Part shown: positions 1-9,600 of the stretch, piece by piece
Numbering within the stretch: the first letter of the stretch is position 1
How the letters are laid out: each line of letters begins with the position of its first letter
Source of the DNA: Burkholderia pyrrocinia
Lineage (GTDB): Bacteria; Pseudomonadota; Gammaproteobacteria; Burkholderiales; Burkholderiaceae
Reading direction: 5' to 3'
Length of the DNA stretch: 64,000 nt
Assembly (NCBI RefSeq): GCF_018417535.1
Contig: NZ_CP070979.1
Coordinates: 372,001-436,000 of the forward strand
Program-made: the position numbers and the translations under genes
The notes under the pieces: generated by a model
Database searches by the model: none
What the model saw: only the letters and a program-made list of their open reading frames with translations
Told to the model about the DNA's origin: nothing

Positions 1-1482
1 GCTCGACCGTGCGATGCCACCGCTCATGCCGATCTGGCGATGCTGCTTCAAGAGATTGGGCGACTCGACGAAGCGGAGCAGCATTATCGGGAATCGCTCG
101 CGCACGAGCCGAACGATGCAGCGGCGCTCAACAATTTCGGGGCCTTGCTTCACAAGCTCGCGCGGTTGCCGGAGGCCGAGACTTGCTTCCGGCGTGCGCT
201 TTCGCTGAAACCCGACTATCGCGACGCGCGCGGCAATCTCGGTAACGTGCTGTTTGCACAGCAGCGATACGGTGAAGCCGAAGCGTGTTACCGCGATGTG
301 CTCGCGGACGATCCGTCGTTCGCGGAGGGATGGAACAACCTGGGCCGCCTGCTGCATGACGCCGGCCGCCTGGACGAGGCAGCCGATGCGTTGAGGCACG
401 CGCTAACGCTCGATCACGATCGCGTGCCGACCACGTTCAACCTGAGCCTGGTGCTGCTGGCGATGGGGCAGTACGAAGAAGGATGGCGGCTCTACGAAGC
501 GCGCTATCGGCCGTCGTCGTACTGGGGCGACGATGCGCCACATCACGTTTTACCGAAGCTGCCGGCGCCGCTCTGGCAGGGCGAGTCGCTCGACGGAAAA
601 TCGCTTGTCGTGTGGCCCGAGCAGGGGCTTGGCGATGTCGTGCAATTCGCGCGCTATTTGCCGCTGCTCAAGCGGAGAGGATTGTCGATGCTGACGGTGG
701 TGTGTCCGGCTGCGTTGACGAACCTGATCGCGACGGTCGACGGCGTGGATCGTTGTGTCGGGCTTGACGACGCGTCGGCGCTTCCGACGCACGATTACGC
801 ATGCCCGATCATGAGTCTTCCGTTGCGTTGCGGGACGACGATCGACACGATACCTGCGACGGTTCCCTATCTGCGCGTGCCCGCGCCGCTCGTCGAGCGC
901 TGGCGGAGCAGCGTTCCGGCAGGCGGCTTCAAGGTCGGGCTGGTCTGGGCGGGCGATCCGCGGCCCGATCAGGCGCAGGCACACGCGACGGACCGCCGGC
1001 GCTCGCTTTCGGCGAGTGCGTATCTGCCCCTGCTGCAAATTCCGGGCGTGAGTTTCGTGAGCTTGCAGAAGGGCGAAACGACACGCCGGCAGATCGACAC
1101 GATTCCGTCGTCAATCCGTCCTGTCGATCCGATGGAACATGTGCGCGACTTCGCGGACACGGCGGCGATCATCTCCCATCTGGATCTCGTGATTACGGTC
1201 GATACGTCGGTTGCACATGTGGCAGGCGCATTGAACAAGCCGGTATGGATCCTGTCGCGCTTCGACGGCTGCTGGCGCTGGTTCGCGGATCGGGACGATT
1301 CGCCGTGGTATCCGGGAGCACGGTTGTTTCGACAATCGGAACCGGGGCAGTGGGCCGATGTGGTCGAGCGGGTTGTGTCTGCGCTCGAGCACCATCGTGT
1401 CGAATCGACTTCATTGCCGATATCCGCGGCGCAACAGGAAGAATCGGATCACTTTGGGTTGCCGACGTCGTATTTCGAGTGA
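1..1482 (+). CDS. TPR-GT9-like glycosyltransferase, 5'-truncated by window edge
   Basis: The reading frame is open from base 1 and the first residues already lie inside a TPR helix, so the true start is upstream of the window. Four or so TPR units (motifs such as GRLDEAEQHYRESL and YGEAEACYRDVL) fill about the first 150 residues. A GT9/heptosyltransferase-like domain follows: WPEQGLGDVVQFARYLPLL near its start, and VITVDTSVAHVAGALNKPVW with a PWYPGARLFRQ tail near its end. Proteins of this architecture transfer sugars to proteins, often flagellin or adhesins, with the TPRs holding the acceptor. It is paralogous to the genes at 3106-4695 and 23836-25224. The acceptor is not shown by the sequence; proximity to flagellar genes suggests, but does not prove, flagellin. 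Confidence 0.85.
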   Translation, partial: ARPCDATAHADLAMLLQEIGRLDEAEQHYRESLAHEPNDAAALNNFGALLHKLARLPEAETCFRRALSLKPDYRDARGNLGNVLFAQQRYGEAEACYRDVLADDPSFAEGWNNLGRLLHDAGRLDEAADALRHALTLDHDRVPTTFNLSLVLLAMGQYEEGWRLYEARYRPSSYWGDDAPHHVLPKLPAPLWQGESLDGKSLVVWPEQGLGDVVQFARYLPLLKRRGLSMLTVVCPAALTNLIATVDGVDRCVGLDDASALPTHDYACPIMSLPLRCGTTIDTIPATVPYLRVPAPLVERWRSSVPAGGFKVGLVWAGDPRPDQAQAHATDRRRSLSASAYLPLLQIPGVSFVSLQKGETTRRQIDTIPSSIRPVDPMEHVRDFADTAAIISHLDLVITVDTSVAHVAGALNKPVWILSRFDGCWRWFADRDDSPWYPGARLFRQSEPGQWADVVERVVSALEHHRVESTSLPISAAQQEESDHFGLPTSYFE

Positions 1483-1631
1483 TTCAAGAAACGGGCAAAA
1501 ATGGACGATAGGACGGAGTTGCTTCGAATTGAGCACAACAACAGCCTCGATCTGATGCCGTCGAATCCGTGGGTGCGTGATGTCGATCTTGGGCCTGCAG
1601 CTCCCATGTCCATGCAACGACTCATGAGGTC

Positions 1632-1982
1632 ATGCATGTCATCGCGGAGCACTCGCCTGAACGCAGGCCATCGGATGACGAGTGGCGAGCAATGCTGCCA
1701 ACTTGGCTAAAGGGGGAGAACCGCGAGTTGTCGAAGGATGAGACGGGCAGGTTGCTTTCGGTGACACCCAAGGAAAAGCGGGATCGCCTGCCTTGGGAGT
1801 TTCTCTCGTGGCTTGACGCAATTCGAGACCGCGGTTGGCACTGGTGGGGATACAAGCGGAAAGGCACGGAGGCGACACTTGTTTTGCATATTGCCATTTT
1901 TCCGGAGTGGATTGATGCATTTAGGGAACGAATGCGAGCGGCTGGCATTCGATTAATTCAGGAGCGTTACGCAGCTCTGTAG
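1632..1982 (+). CDS. Small hypothetical protein (116 aa)
   Basis: A 116-residue charged, Trp-rich protein with no signal peptide or membrane segment. The segments LPTWLKGENRELSKDE and PWEFLSWLDAIRDRGWHWWG look like genuine folded protein rather than a chance frame. The ATG at 1632 has no strong ribosome-binding site, and the frame is open upstream to a TGA at 1578-1580, so the start is uncertain. It lies between two transferase genes and might be an orphan immunity-type or accessory protein, but I do not recognise the family. Confidence 0.5.
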   Translation: MHVIAEHSPERRPSDDEWRAMLPTWLKGENRELSKDETGRLLSVTPKEKRDRLPWEFLSWLDAIRDRGWHWWGYKRKGTEATLVLHIAIFPEWIDAFRERMRAAGIRLIQERYAAL

Positions 1983-2050
1983 GTTGGTTATCTGCTTAGC
2001 TTCTTCGGGTCATTTGTGCCGGTTGCATCATTCTGATAAGACAGACTACC

Positions 2051-2170
2051 ATGCTGCAATTCGAGAAATTTGATGTGAATATCCATGGCGAGCTCGCCGG
2101 TACGTTTTTCGACGGCCCCGTACGTGATGGGGTGCGGTGGAAATCATTTGCAGTGAAGCTGGAAACGTGA
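2051..2170 (+). CDS. Possible short ORF or gene remnant (39 aa)
   Basis: The ATG at 2051 opens a 39-codon frame with the protein-like composition FEKFDVNIHGELAG...FFDGP, ending in TGA. There is no convincing ribosome-binding site. It may be the N-terminal scrap of a decayed gene. The rest of 1983-2248 shows nothing else recognisable apart from the lipoprotein's ribosome-binding site. Confidence 0.25.
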   Translation: MLQFEKFDVNIHGELAGTFFDGPVRDGVRWKSFAVKLET

Positions 2171-2248
2171 CGATTAATCAGGCAGGAAGTCGCGCGATGA
2201 ATTATAAGAAGGGGTTGAAGTTTAGATAAAAATAGAGGAGCCAACTAA

Positions 2249-2713
2249 ATGCTGTCGAGAAAATTGATCCCGCTGAGCGTCTCACTGTCGATCCTGGCCG
2301 GCTGTGCCTCGGTGCCGATGGGCGATCCGCAACACGATGCCGAGCTGAAGAGGTTCAGCGCTCCGCAAGAGAAAGCAGCGATTTACGTATATCGGAACGA
2401 GAGCATGGGCGCGGGCGTCAAGATGACGGTCATGCTCGACGGGAAGACTTTGGGCGACACCGCCGCGAAGACCTACCTGTATAGCGAAGTCGAGCCCGGC
2501 CGCCATCAGTTGGTTTCAAAGGCTGAAAACGATTCGACGCTCGACGTCGATACGGTCGCCGGAAAGATCTACTACGTCTGGCAGGAGGTCAAGATGGGCA
2601 TCATGTACGCTCGCAATAGGCTGCAACTCGTCGACGACACGACCGGTCAGGACGGAGTAAAGGAATCGAAGCTGGCTGTTCTCAAATCGGAGCCGATCGA
2701 GCCCGCAAAGTGA
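2249..2713 (+). CDS. DUF2846-like lipoprotein (copy 1)
   Basis: A 154-residue protein with a lipoprotein signal: a basic N-terminus, hydrophobic stretch and LAGC lipobox with Cys near residue 19. The mature part contains KAAIYVYRNESMG, VMLDGKTLGDTAAKTYLY and EVEPGRHQLVSKAEN, the pattern of the DUF2846 beta-domain. It is probably anchored in the envelope. GAGGAG lies 8 nt before the ATG. It differs from the copy at 21576-22040 at only about 20 of 154 positions, so the two arose by recent duplication. A GC hairpin follows the stop. The role is unknown. Confidence 0.8.
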   Translation: MLSRKLIPLSVSLSILAGCASVPMGDPQHDAELKRFSAPQEKAAIYVYRNESMGAGVKMTVMLDGKTLGDTAAKTYLYSEVEPGRHQLVSKAENDSTLDVDTVAGKIYYVWQEVKMGIMYARNRLQLVDDTTGQDGVKESKLAVLKSEPIEPAK

Positions 2714-2743
2714 CGATCGATTGTTGTTGGGGTTCGCGTTGAC

Positions 2744-2759
2744 GCCCGCATTTGCGGGC
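2744..2759 (+). terminator. Short GC hairpin after lipoprotein copy 1
   Basis: GCCCGC, a 4-base ATTT loop and GCGGGC form a 6-bp stem about 30 nt after the lipoprotein stop. There is no T-run, so it could be a weak terminator or an mRNA-stabilising hairpin. The lipoprotein copy at 21576-22040 has a related hairpin in the same place. Confidence 0.4.
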
Positions 2760-2768
2760 ATCGATACA

Positions 2769-2820
2769 TTGGTACCCGATGCGTATCGGTCGTCTATCCG
2801 ACCGGTACAGATCGGCTTGT
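2769..2820. repeat. 52-bp intergenic repeat, copy A
   Basis: Matches 4706-4757 at 43 of 52 positions in direct orientation. The shared blocks are CGTCTATCCG and ATCGGCTTGT. In this copy GTATCGGTCG, a 6-base TCTATC loop and CGACCGGTAC form a 10-bp stem with one wobble pair. The two copies lie on either side of the 3106-4695 transferase gene. The rest of the 392-bp gap 2714-3105 holds nothing I can identify except the ribosome-binding site for the next gene. Confidence 0.7.
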
Positions 2821-3105
2821 TGACTGACCGGCAAGGTTCTTCGGAGCGCCGCGCGTCCCGCGCACCAAAACGGCAGCCGTGAAACGCTCACGACAACCTG
2901 CCGGTACGACACCAACGCTCGGATATCCACCGGGCATCGACGGCCGTCGCATCCCGCACACCGATTGCCGAACGATGCGTACACCGGGATACCACGACGT
3001 CGACGTTGGCGACCATTCGTAGCGCCAGTCCGTGTGGAGCGGCAACAGCAGAATGACAGTCAGGTTGAGGCTGATTTCATGTGTGACTTGCGACCGGAGG
3101 ATTGG

Positions 3106-4695
3106 ATGTCGTTTGACGAGGATTTCAACAGCGTCGTTGCACAGGTGCGCGATGCGGAGGCTGCCGGACAGTTCGACCGGGCGGCTGATTTTTTCCAGAT
3201 CCTCTTTGAAAAACATCCTCACAGCGATACCGCGCTGAAATCCTATATGGATGCGCTATTGCGTTTGGGCCAGGCGAACCAGGCTGTGGAGGCCTGTGAT
3301 CGCGCCATAGCCGCGACACCGCGGTCCACCGTTCCGTGGCGCGACAAGGCTCTTATCTGCTTCAATCACCTGAACGATCGCGCCGCTGCCGTCACCAGTC
3401 TAAAAGCGGGATTGGCGGCATTTCCGACCAATGCCGAATTGCATCTCATGCTTGCCGATGCGAGTTTTCAGATGCTCGACTTTGATGCAGCTCGCCGGCA
3501 CGGCTTGAAAGCGGCCGAATTCGGCGATTTGAGTATCGTGTTGAGGGCGCGCCATCGATTCCTCGACGATCATGAGGGGGCAGTACACACCGCTCGCGCC
3601 ATCCTGGAACAGCACCCGTCAGATGTCGGCACGCTTATACAGTGCGGCATCTCGCTCTACCTCCTGGGGCGCCTTGAGGAAAGCTCGGGCTATCTGTACC
3701 GTGCCGCCGAACATGAACCCTATCGAGGCGATGTCATCTTTCCGCTGGCGAATCTGCTCTTGCTGCTGGGTGACACCAAAGCGGGCTGGCGCCGATACGA
3801 AATGCTCGCAGACCTCGCGCCGCTCGCCGGCGGCCCCAATGTATTGACCGCATATCACGACCGCTTGTGGCGCGGACAGCCTCTTAAAGACAAGCGTATT
3901 CTGGTGATCAGCCATCTCGGTCTCGGTGATTGCCTGATGTACGCACGTTACGCTCGAGACCTGAAAGCAGCGGGCGCCCATGTCACGTTGTGCGTCAAAC
4001 CGGAGTTGATGCGGCTTTTGCGCGAACTCGACGGAGTCGACGAGCTGTTGAGCACTTGGCCTGTCGAAAGTTGGGGCAGCTACGACTACTGGATATTCGA
4101 AAACTTGCTGCCCGCAAGGTTGGGGGCGAGCGACGGAGAGGTGCCTACCTACCGGGACGGTTATATCAAGCTGACCGATCCGGATACCGCCAATGCACTG
4201 GCCAGCCGCCATCGAGCGTCCGATCGACTGAGAATCGGCCTATGCTGGGACACGTCGCCCAATTACTTTGCGGGGCGGTCACGCAGTCTTGCGCCTGAAG
4301 ATCTCCAACCCTTGGCAGAGATTGCGAACGTCGACTGGTTCGTGCTTCAGAAACATCCTCTTGAGCCGGATTTCGTGGCACGTAGCGGACTGTCGATTTT
4401 GAATCACTCCCACGAATGGGACGATTTTTACGACACTGCCGTTTTTGCGACTTCCCTGGATCTGACTATCTCGATCTGCTCGGCGCCCGTGCACCTGGCC
4501 GGAGCACTGGGCCTTCCGGCATGGGTGATGATCGGTGCGCCAGAATGGCGCTGGGGCGCGCAAGGAGACGCTGGTCCGTGGTATCCGCATATTCGTATCT
4601 TTCGCCAGACGGCACCTGGTAATTGGCGGAGCGTTACCGAGGCTGTTCGTGACGCGTTGGAATCAGAGCGCAGTATCTTGCGCGGAATGGGTTGA
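3106..4695 (+). CDS. TPR-GT9-like glycosyltransferase (529 aa)
   Basis: TPR-type helical repeats occupy roughly residues 1-240 and a GT9-like transferase domain the rest. The latter is marked by ILVISHLGLGDCLMYARYA at its start and by SLDLTISICSAPVHLAGALG and GPWYPHIRIFRQTAPGNW near the C-terminus. I chose the ATG at 3106 because GGAGG lies 5 nt upstream. Longer starts at 3079 or 2965 add Arg/Gln-rich residues unlike the family. It probably transfers a sugar to a protein acceptor in the cytoplasm, by analogy with TPR-fused transferases that modify flagellins or adhesins. It is a paralogue of 1-1482 and 23836-25224, and both flanking gaps carry the 52-bp repeat. Confidence 0.85.
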   Translation: MSFDEDFNSVVAQVRDAEAAGQFDRAADFFQILFEKHPHSDTALKSYMDALLRLGQANQAVEACDRAIAATPRSTVPWRDKALICFNHLNDRAAAVTSLKAGLAAFPTNAELHLMLADASFQMLDFDAARRHGLKAAEFGDLSIVLRARHRFLDDHEGAVHTARAILEQHPSDVGTLIQCGISLYLLGRLEESSGYLYRAAEHEPYRGDVIFPLANLLLLLGDTKAGWRRYEMLADLAPLAGGPNVLTAYHDRLWRGQPLKDKRILVISHLGLGDCLMYARYARDLKAAGAHVTLCVKPELMRLLRELDGVDELLSTWPVESWGSYDYWIFENLLPARLGASDGEVPTYRDGYIKLTDPDTANALASRHRASDRLRIGLCWDTSPNYFAGRSRSLAPEDLQPLAEIANVDWFVLQKHPLEPDFVARSGLSILNHSHEWDDFYDTAVFATSLDLTISICSAPVHLAGALGLPAWVMIGAPEWRWGAQGDAGPWYPHIRIFRQTAPGNWRSVTEAVRDALESERSILRGMG

Positions 4696-4705
4696 CGGGT
4701 AATGA

Positions 4706-4757
4706 TTGGTATCTGATCCGTATCGATCGTCTATCCGACTGTATCGGATCGGCTTGT
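4706..4757. repeat. 52-bp intergenic repeat, copy B
   Basis: Direct repeat of 2769-2820 (43 of 52 identical). Here the stem pairs less well because most changes fall in its right arm, so a conserved hairpin is not supported. It lies just after the TPR transferase stop and ahead of the next transferase gene. The remainder of 4696-4867 shows no clear terminator or promoter. Confidence 0.7.
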
Positions 4758-4867
4758 ATACGGCTCAACTCCAGTCCGCCTGCAGGAATCCCTCGGTATT
4801 CACTACAATCGTGCGTCCCTTTGTCAATGAACGGGTAAGCCCTTGAATTGATTCCTGCCGATATCGT

Positions 4868-6247
4868 ATGACGATAACGGATGCTCGACTGTTTCCCGAT
4901 AATCGGCCTCGCGCGTCAAAACCTGCAGCCGGACCAATTCGAAACGCGGACTTCCAATTCATCACCACACGCATGAACACGCCCGACAACAACGAGACCA
5001 ACCGCCGTCATCTCGTCGCCTTCGCGATCGACGACAACACGCAGGCCTGGTACGAGATGGTCATCCCCTTCATCGTATCGCTGCGCGCGACGGACTACCG
5101 GGGGCGCATCGGCGTCATCGGCTATGGCTTGTCCGAGGCGAAACAGCAGCGGCTGCGTGCCAACGGTATCGAGGTCTACGCCGCGGCAGGCGTCGGCGAC
5201 CTTGCGTGGGATCGCTACATCTCCGCAGCCGCGGTCTTCGACGCGGATCCGGAACTGCAGACGCTCGCCCTCTACGATGCCGATATCTGGTTCCCAGGGC
5301 CGCGGTTCGATATCTTCGACGTCGTGTCGGACGACGATGTCCTCCACGTCGCGCCTGACGCCCATTTCTGTGCATTCGTGATGTCCCCGATTATCGGCGA
5401 ACGGAGGGACGCGCTGATCCGTCAGTGCGTTCAGAACGTGCTCGATCGGGTGGGGCATCCGCTGCAGGCGGGGCTCGTCGTGGGCGGTCGTGCGCCGTGG
5501 GCGCGATTTGCGCAGTATGCCCGCGAGCAGGCCGCAAGGATCGGCCAGGACTTCGCGGCGATTCACGGACTGGACACGACGTTCCTGCATCTGTGGGGCG
5601 GCCTTGGGCAGGTTCGACTCGTGGGCTGCGAACAGAATTTCGTCACGAAATGGGGCCTTCACGAGCGGCACGATTTCGATGCGGTCCGGATCGTGCTCGA
5701 GCATCAGGGCAAACCGATCCGTGGCCTGCACATGACGGGCGACGTGCGCTTTCTCAACCACTGGCGATATCTGGCTCGCCATGCCGAGCACGCGATCGCT
5801 CTCGGGCAGGCGTTCGCACTGGAGCCCGAATCCGGCATGCGGGAACAGCCGGCCGACCTCGACCTGCTTCGGCCCGAACGCTTTGCCGCGAGCGGGTTGT
5901 CGCTCGTGGCCGCGCACGAGGACTTGCTGGCGAATGTCCCGCGTCTCGCCGCGGGACCCTCGTTCCGGAACCCGCAGGGCTGTGCGCTCAATGCGTGGGC
6001 GTCGCACACCGTCGAATTTGCGGTGACGCGCGAACGGATGGTGCTGGACATCTGCCTGTCGCATCTGAGCGGCCAGCCTTCGGCACCCTGCGTCCAACTG
6101 GAGCACAACGGCGGAACGGTGTCGCTGCAGGTGCCTCAGAAGCTCAGCCTTGCGACGCAACCGGGCGATCGAATCGCGCTGCGTGCGCTCACGCTGCCGG
6201 GGCAGGCGTGTCATACCGCGTGGGATATTGTCGTGCGGTACGCGTGA
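4868..6247 (+). CDS. Nucleotide-sugar transferase-like protein (459 aa)
   Basis: The N-terminal half resembles nucleotide-diphospho-sugar transferases: HLVAFAIDDNTQAWYEM begins the fold, and LALYDADIWFPGPRFD contains a DxD-type metal/sugar-nucleotide site (Asp-Ala-Asp). The C-terminal ~120 residues look like a separate beta-rich module. The start is unsettled. ATG 4868 gives 459 aa; ATG 4973 (MNTPDNN) gives 424 aa and begins closer to the conserved fold; neither has a good ribosome-binding site. Placed beside two TPR transferases, it probably works in the same surface-glycosylation pathway. The family assignment rests on the DxD region only. Confidence 0.65.
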   Translation: MTITDARLFPDNRPRASKPAAGPIRNADFQFITTRMNTPDNNETNRRHLVAFAIDDNTQAWYEMVIPFIVSLRATDYRGRIGVIGYGLSEAKQQRLRANGIEVYAAAGVGDLAWDRYISAAAVFDADPELQTLALYDADIWFPGPRFDIFDVVSDDDVLHVAPDAHFCAFVMSPIIGERRDALIRQCVQNVLDRVGHPLQAGLVVGGRAPWARFAQYAREQAARIGQDFAAIHGLDTTFLHLWGGLGQVRLVGCEQNFVTKWGLHERHDFDAVRIVLEHQGKPIRGLHMTGDVRFLNHWRYLARHAEHAIALGQAFALEPESGMREQPADLDLLRPERFAASGLSLVAAHEDLLANVPRLAAGPSFRNPQGCALNAWASHTVEFAVTRERMVLDICLSHLSGQPSAPCVQLEHNGGTVSLQVPQKLSLATQPGDRIALRALTLPGQACHTAWDIVVRYA

Positions 6248-6490
6248 CGTCGCGATAAATCCGGTTCGCTGCGGCCCCCGTGCCGGTCGGAACCCGGACA
6301 GTGGACGGGCGTCATCGAGCGTGTTGCGTGAGCGCTCGAACGTTGTGCGACGGTCGGGCGGGTGGTGGTGTCCTGAGGGGCATGGGGCATGTCCAACGCG
6401 CAAGCATGCGGGGATACCCAGCGGCAAAATCGGTTCGCAATGGAAGGTGTGCCGCGTCGGTCAGCAGGAATACGATCTCAATCGCCGATG

Positions 6491-6528
6491 TATAAATGTA
6501 ACAAAATGTAACTAAGCGATCGGATCGC
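6491..6528 (+). promoter_or_regulatory. Putative promoter/operator for the giant YD-repeat gene
   Basis: A TATAAAT box (6491-6497) overlaps two tandem AAATGTAAC copies (6494-6502 and 6504-6512) spaced 10 bp apart, one helical turn. They are followed by the palindrome GCGATC-G-GATCGC (6516-6528). No good -35 element is visible 17 bp upstream. The arrangement looks like a regulated promoter with repeat half-sites. GGGAGAG precedes the ATG at 6627 by 7 nt. The rest of the 379-bp gap (6248-6626) shows no other recognisable element. Confidence 0.4.
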
Positions 6529-6626
6529 TAAACGAATTTCGAAAGCTTCGGATAACTCCCGTACGAAAGCCGTCTCCGGCCCACCCGGTCAGGCGGCAAC
6601 CACACCGAATACGGGAGAGCAAGCGC

Positions 6627-9600
6627 ATGGTAGCGATCGTTACGGGCCAAGGGCTGGGTCTGCAATCATCTTCGTCCACGGCGTTGGGCAGCAGAGGCGT
6701 GTTGGGTAACGCTGCCTTCGGCCAGACAGGCGAGCAGATCTACGTGAATGCCGAGAACGGCAACCTGATGCTGCAGGATCGCGATCAGCTGCTGTTGGGA
6801 CAGGGAATCAACGGCACGGTTTACCGGGCTTATAACAGCCTGGGGCAGCTCAATTGGCGCGAAGGAGCATCGCGCACGGTAGACGGGCTGACCGGGACGT
6901 TGAATGCCGCCGACAGCACGATCACGTTGACCGACTGGGACGGTTCCGTGACGATGTTCGCGTACGACGCGACACGCAAGCTCTACGTATCGAAAGCGGG
7001 CGTCGGCGCGAACATCGGCGATGCGAACAAGCCGGGGCCGGTCGCCGTGGCGACGACGGGGCCGCGAGCGACGCTTCAGTTCGATGAACAGACGAACAGC
7101 TGGCTCTGGACCGACGGCAATCGGCAGGTGACGGAAACCTACGACGCGTCCCAGGGCGGACGCCTTGTATCAAGTCGTGATGCCGATGGCAATACCGTGA
7201 AGTACGGCTATGACGCAGCCGGCCGACTGGCGCAAATCACGACGGCGGGCGGCGATGTCACCTACCTCGACTATGACACCGCCGGACGGCTCTCGGCCCT
7301 GCGCTCCGTCTACCAGCAAGCGAGCGGACAGTCCGCGACCGAAACCACGGTGCGCTACACATACGATGCGCAAGGGAGGTTGTCTCAGGTCGTGACCGAC
7401 CTGTCGCCGGAGGACAACAGCATTGCCGACGGCAATGTGTACACGACGACGTACACGTACGATGGCACGAGCAACCGGATTGCATCGATCAGGCAAACCG
7501 ATGGCTCCCGGGTGGAGTTCACGTACGCGTTGATCGACGGCGAGTATCGCGTCGCGGAGATCGCCCAGTTTGCAGACAACAGCGCCCCGAGGATCACGAA
7601 GCTGCAATACGATCTGGCGAACCGCACGACGACGATAACCGACCCGCTCGGCTTTGCCCAGCAGATGATCTGGAATTCGTCGGGTCAACTCGAGCGAGTC
7701 CAGACGATGCCGTCCAACGGGACCTGGGAAATTCTGCAAACTGTCTTCCTCTATGACGACGCGGGAAACGTCAGCCGCCGAAACGACGTCTTGCTCGGAA
7801 GCGTGTTTCTCAAGTATGACCAAGCGGGCAATCTGATCCAGCAGGATGGCAGCGTTAGCGGCGGCACGGTAAAGCGGACCTACGGAGCGCGCAATGAAGT
7901 GCTGACGGAGACGGTCAATGGTGGTTCGACGACGCGCTATGCATACGATGACCTCGGGCATTTGCGCTACGTGGTGAGCGCCGAAGGGCGTATCACGGAA
8001 TATCGATATAACAGTGCAGGGCAGCGCATCTCGGAGATCCGCTACGGCGGAGCAACATTCGACGTGACCCGGCTGTCCGAGTCGACGGCGCCGTCGTTCG
8101 ATGCACTCGACACCTGGATCACGGCGCAGAGCGATCGGCAGAATGCGCTGCGAATCGATTCGACATATGACTGGCGTGGCAATGTTGCGGTCGAAACGCG
8201 CTATGAGCGGCTGCTTGCGGATGGGACGGGAGACGAAACTGGCGGCGTTTCGCGCACGCGCTATATCTACGATCCGCACGGACGACTGTTACAGCGCTAC
8301 GTCGGGGAAGCCGGGAAGGAGCAGGTCGAGCAGTTCGCTTACGACGGTTTGGGCCGGCTGCTCAGCACGATCAGCTTCAATGGCGCGCTGACGACCTATC
8401 AGTACGACGATGCGCACCATACCGCGGTGGTGACGTTTGCCAACGGAATGACGCGCACGTCGACATACAACGCGGCGGGCGAACTCGTCGCGACAGCCGA
8501 TACCGTGCAAGGGCGTCTGCTGTCGCAAACGAAAAACTGGTATGACGCGGACGGCCGGCTGCGCATGACGACCGACGCGAATGGACAGAATACGCACTAC
8601 CTGTACAACACCCGAAATCAACGGGTTGCCACCATCGCGCCCGACGGTGTATTGACGGAGGCTGTCTTCCACCCGAACTATGGGGTACAGACCCGCACCG
8701 TCACGTACGCAACACGTCTGAGCGCCGCGCAACTGGCTACGCTGACCGACGCTACCGGACGACCGGTCGAACGCTTGGCATCCGGCGGCGGCTTGACGCT
8801 CGACACGTCGAATCTTCGGCCTGCCGAAACAGCCTCCGATCGATCCGAGTGGCTCATTCGTTACGGCAACTTCTATTCGCTGGATCATACGGTCGACGCA
8901 GACGGCACGGTCACCCAATTCAACTATGACAAGGCGGGTCGGTTGATCGGGAAGACGGTGTTTGCGAACCGGCTAGACATCGGGTCCGTGTCGAACACGG
9001 CCTTTCCCCGCTCGGACCTTCCGCCAGCGGACTCGGTGCGGGATCGAACGACACGTTATATGTATGATCGTGACGGCCTGCTGCGCGCGGAGCTGGATCC
9101 TGAAAGATTCCTGACGGAATACCGCTACAACGCAGCAGGCGAGCGTATAGAGACGGTCCGTTATGCAACGCCAGTAAGCGAGTCGGCTCTCGGCGCATAC
9201 ATTTCTTCCGCCTTTCCGAATTTCGATTCGCTCATTCCGGCCGCGAGCGCACAAGATATCTCGTCGCGCTTCGTGTACGACGCGCGAGGCTGGCTGGCTG
9301 CAGAGATCGACGGCGAAGGCTACGTGACGCGCTATCAGCACGATGCGCAGGGCAATGTGGTCGAACGCACGCGAGGACAACGGATCGCACTGGGCGCGTT
9401 GAGCCAGCCCCAGCAAGTGCCGATGAGCATCGAGGCGGCTGGCCCGAAGGGCGCGGTGCTCGAGATCTGGCTCGACGGCGTGCTGGCCGGCAAAGTGACA
9501 CTCACGTCGTCGGACTATACGCGCTATACGCTTTCGGTTTCAAACACGATTCCGCTTGCCAGCCATACGGTCGAATTCCGCGGACCGAGATACGATCCAA

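Noticed and set aside
4916..6427. 503-codon minus-strand open frame opposite the nucleotide-sugar transferase
   Set aside because: Arg/His/Pro-rich high-GC antisense frame; the plus strand carries the DxD transferase.
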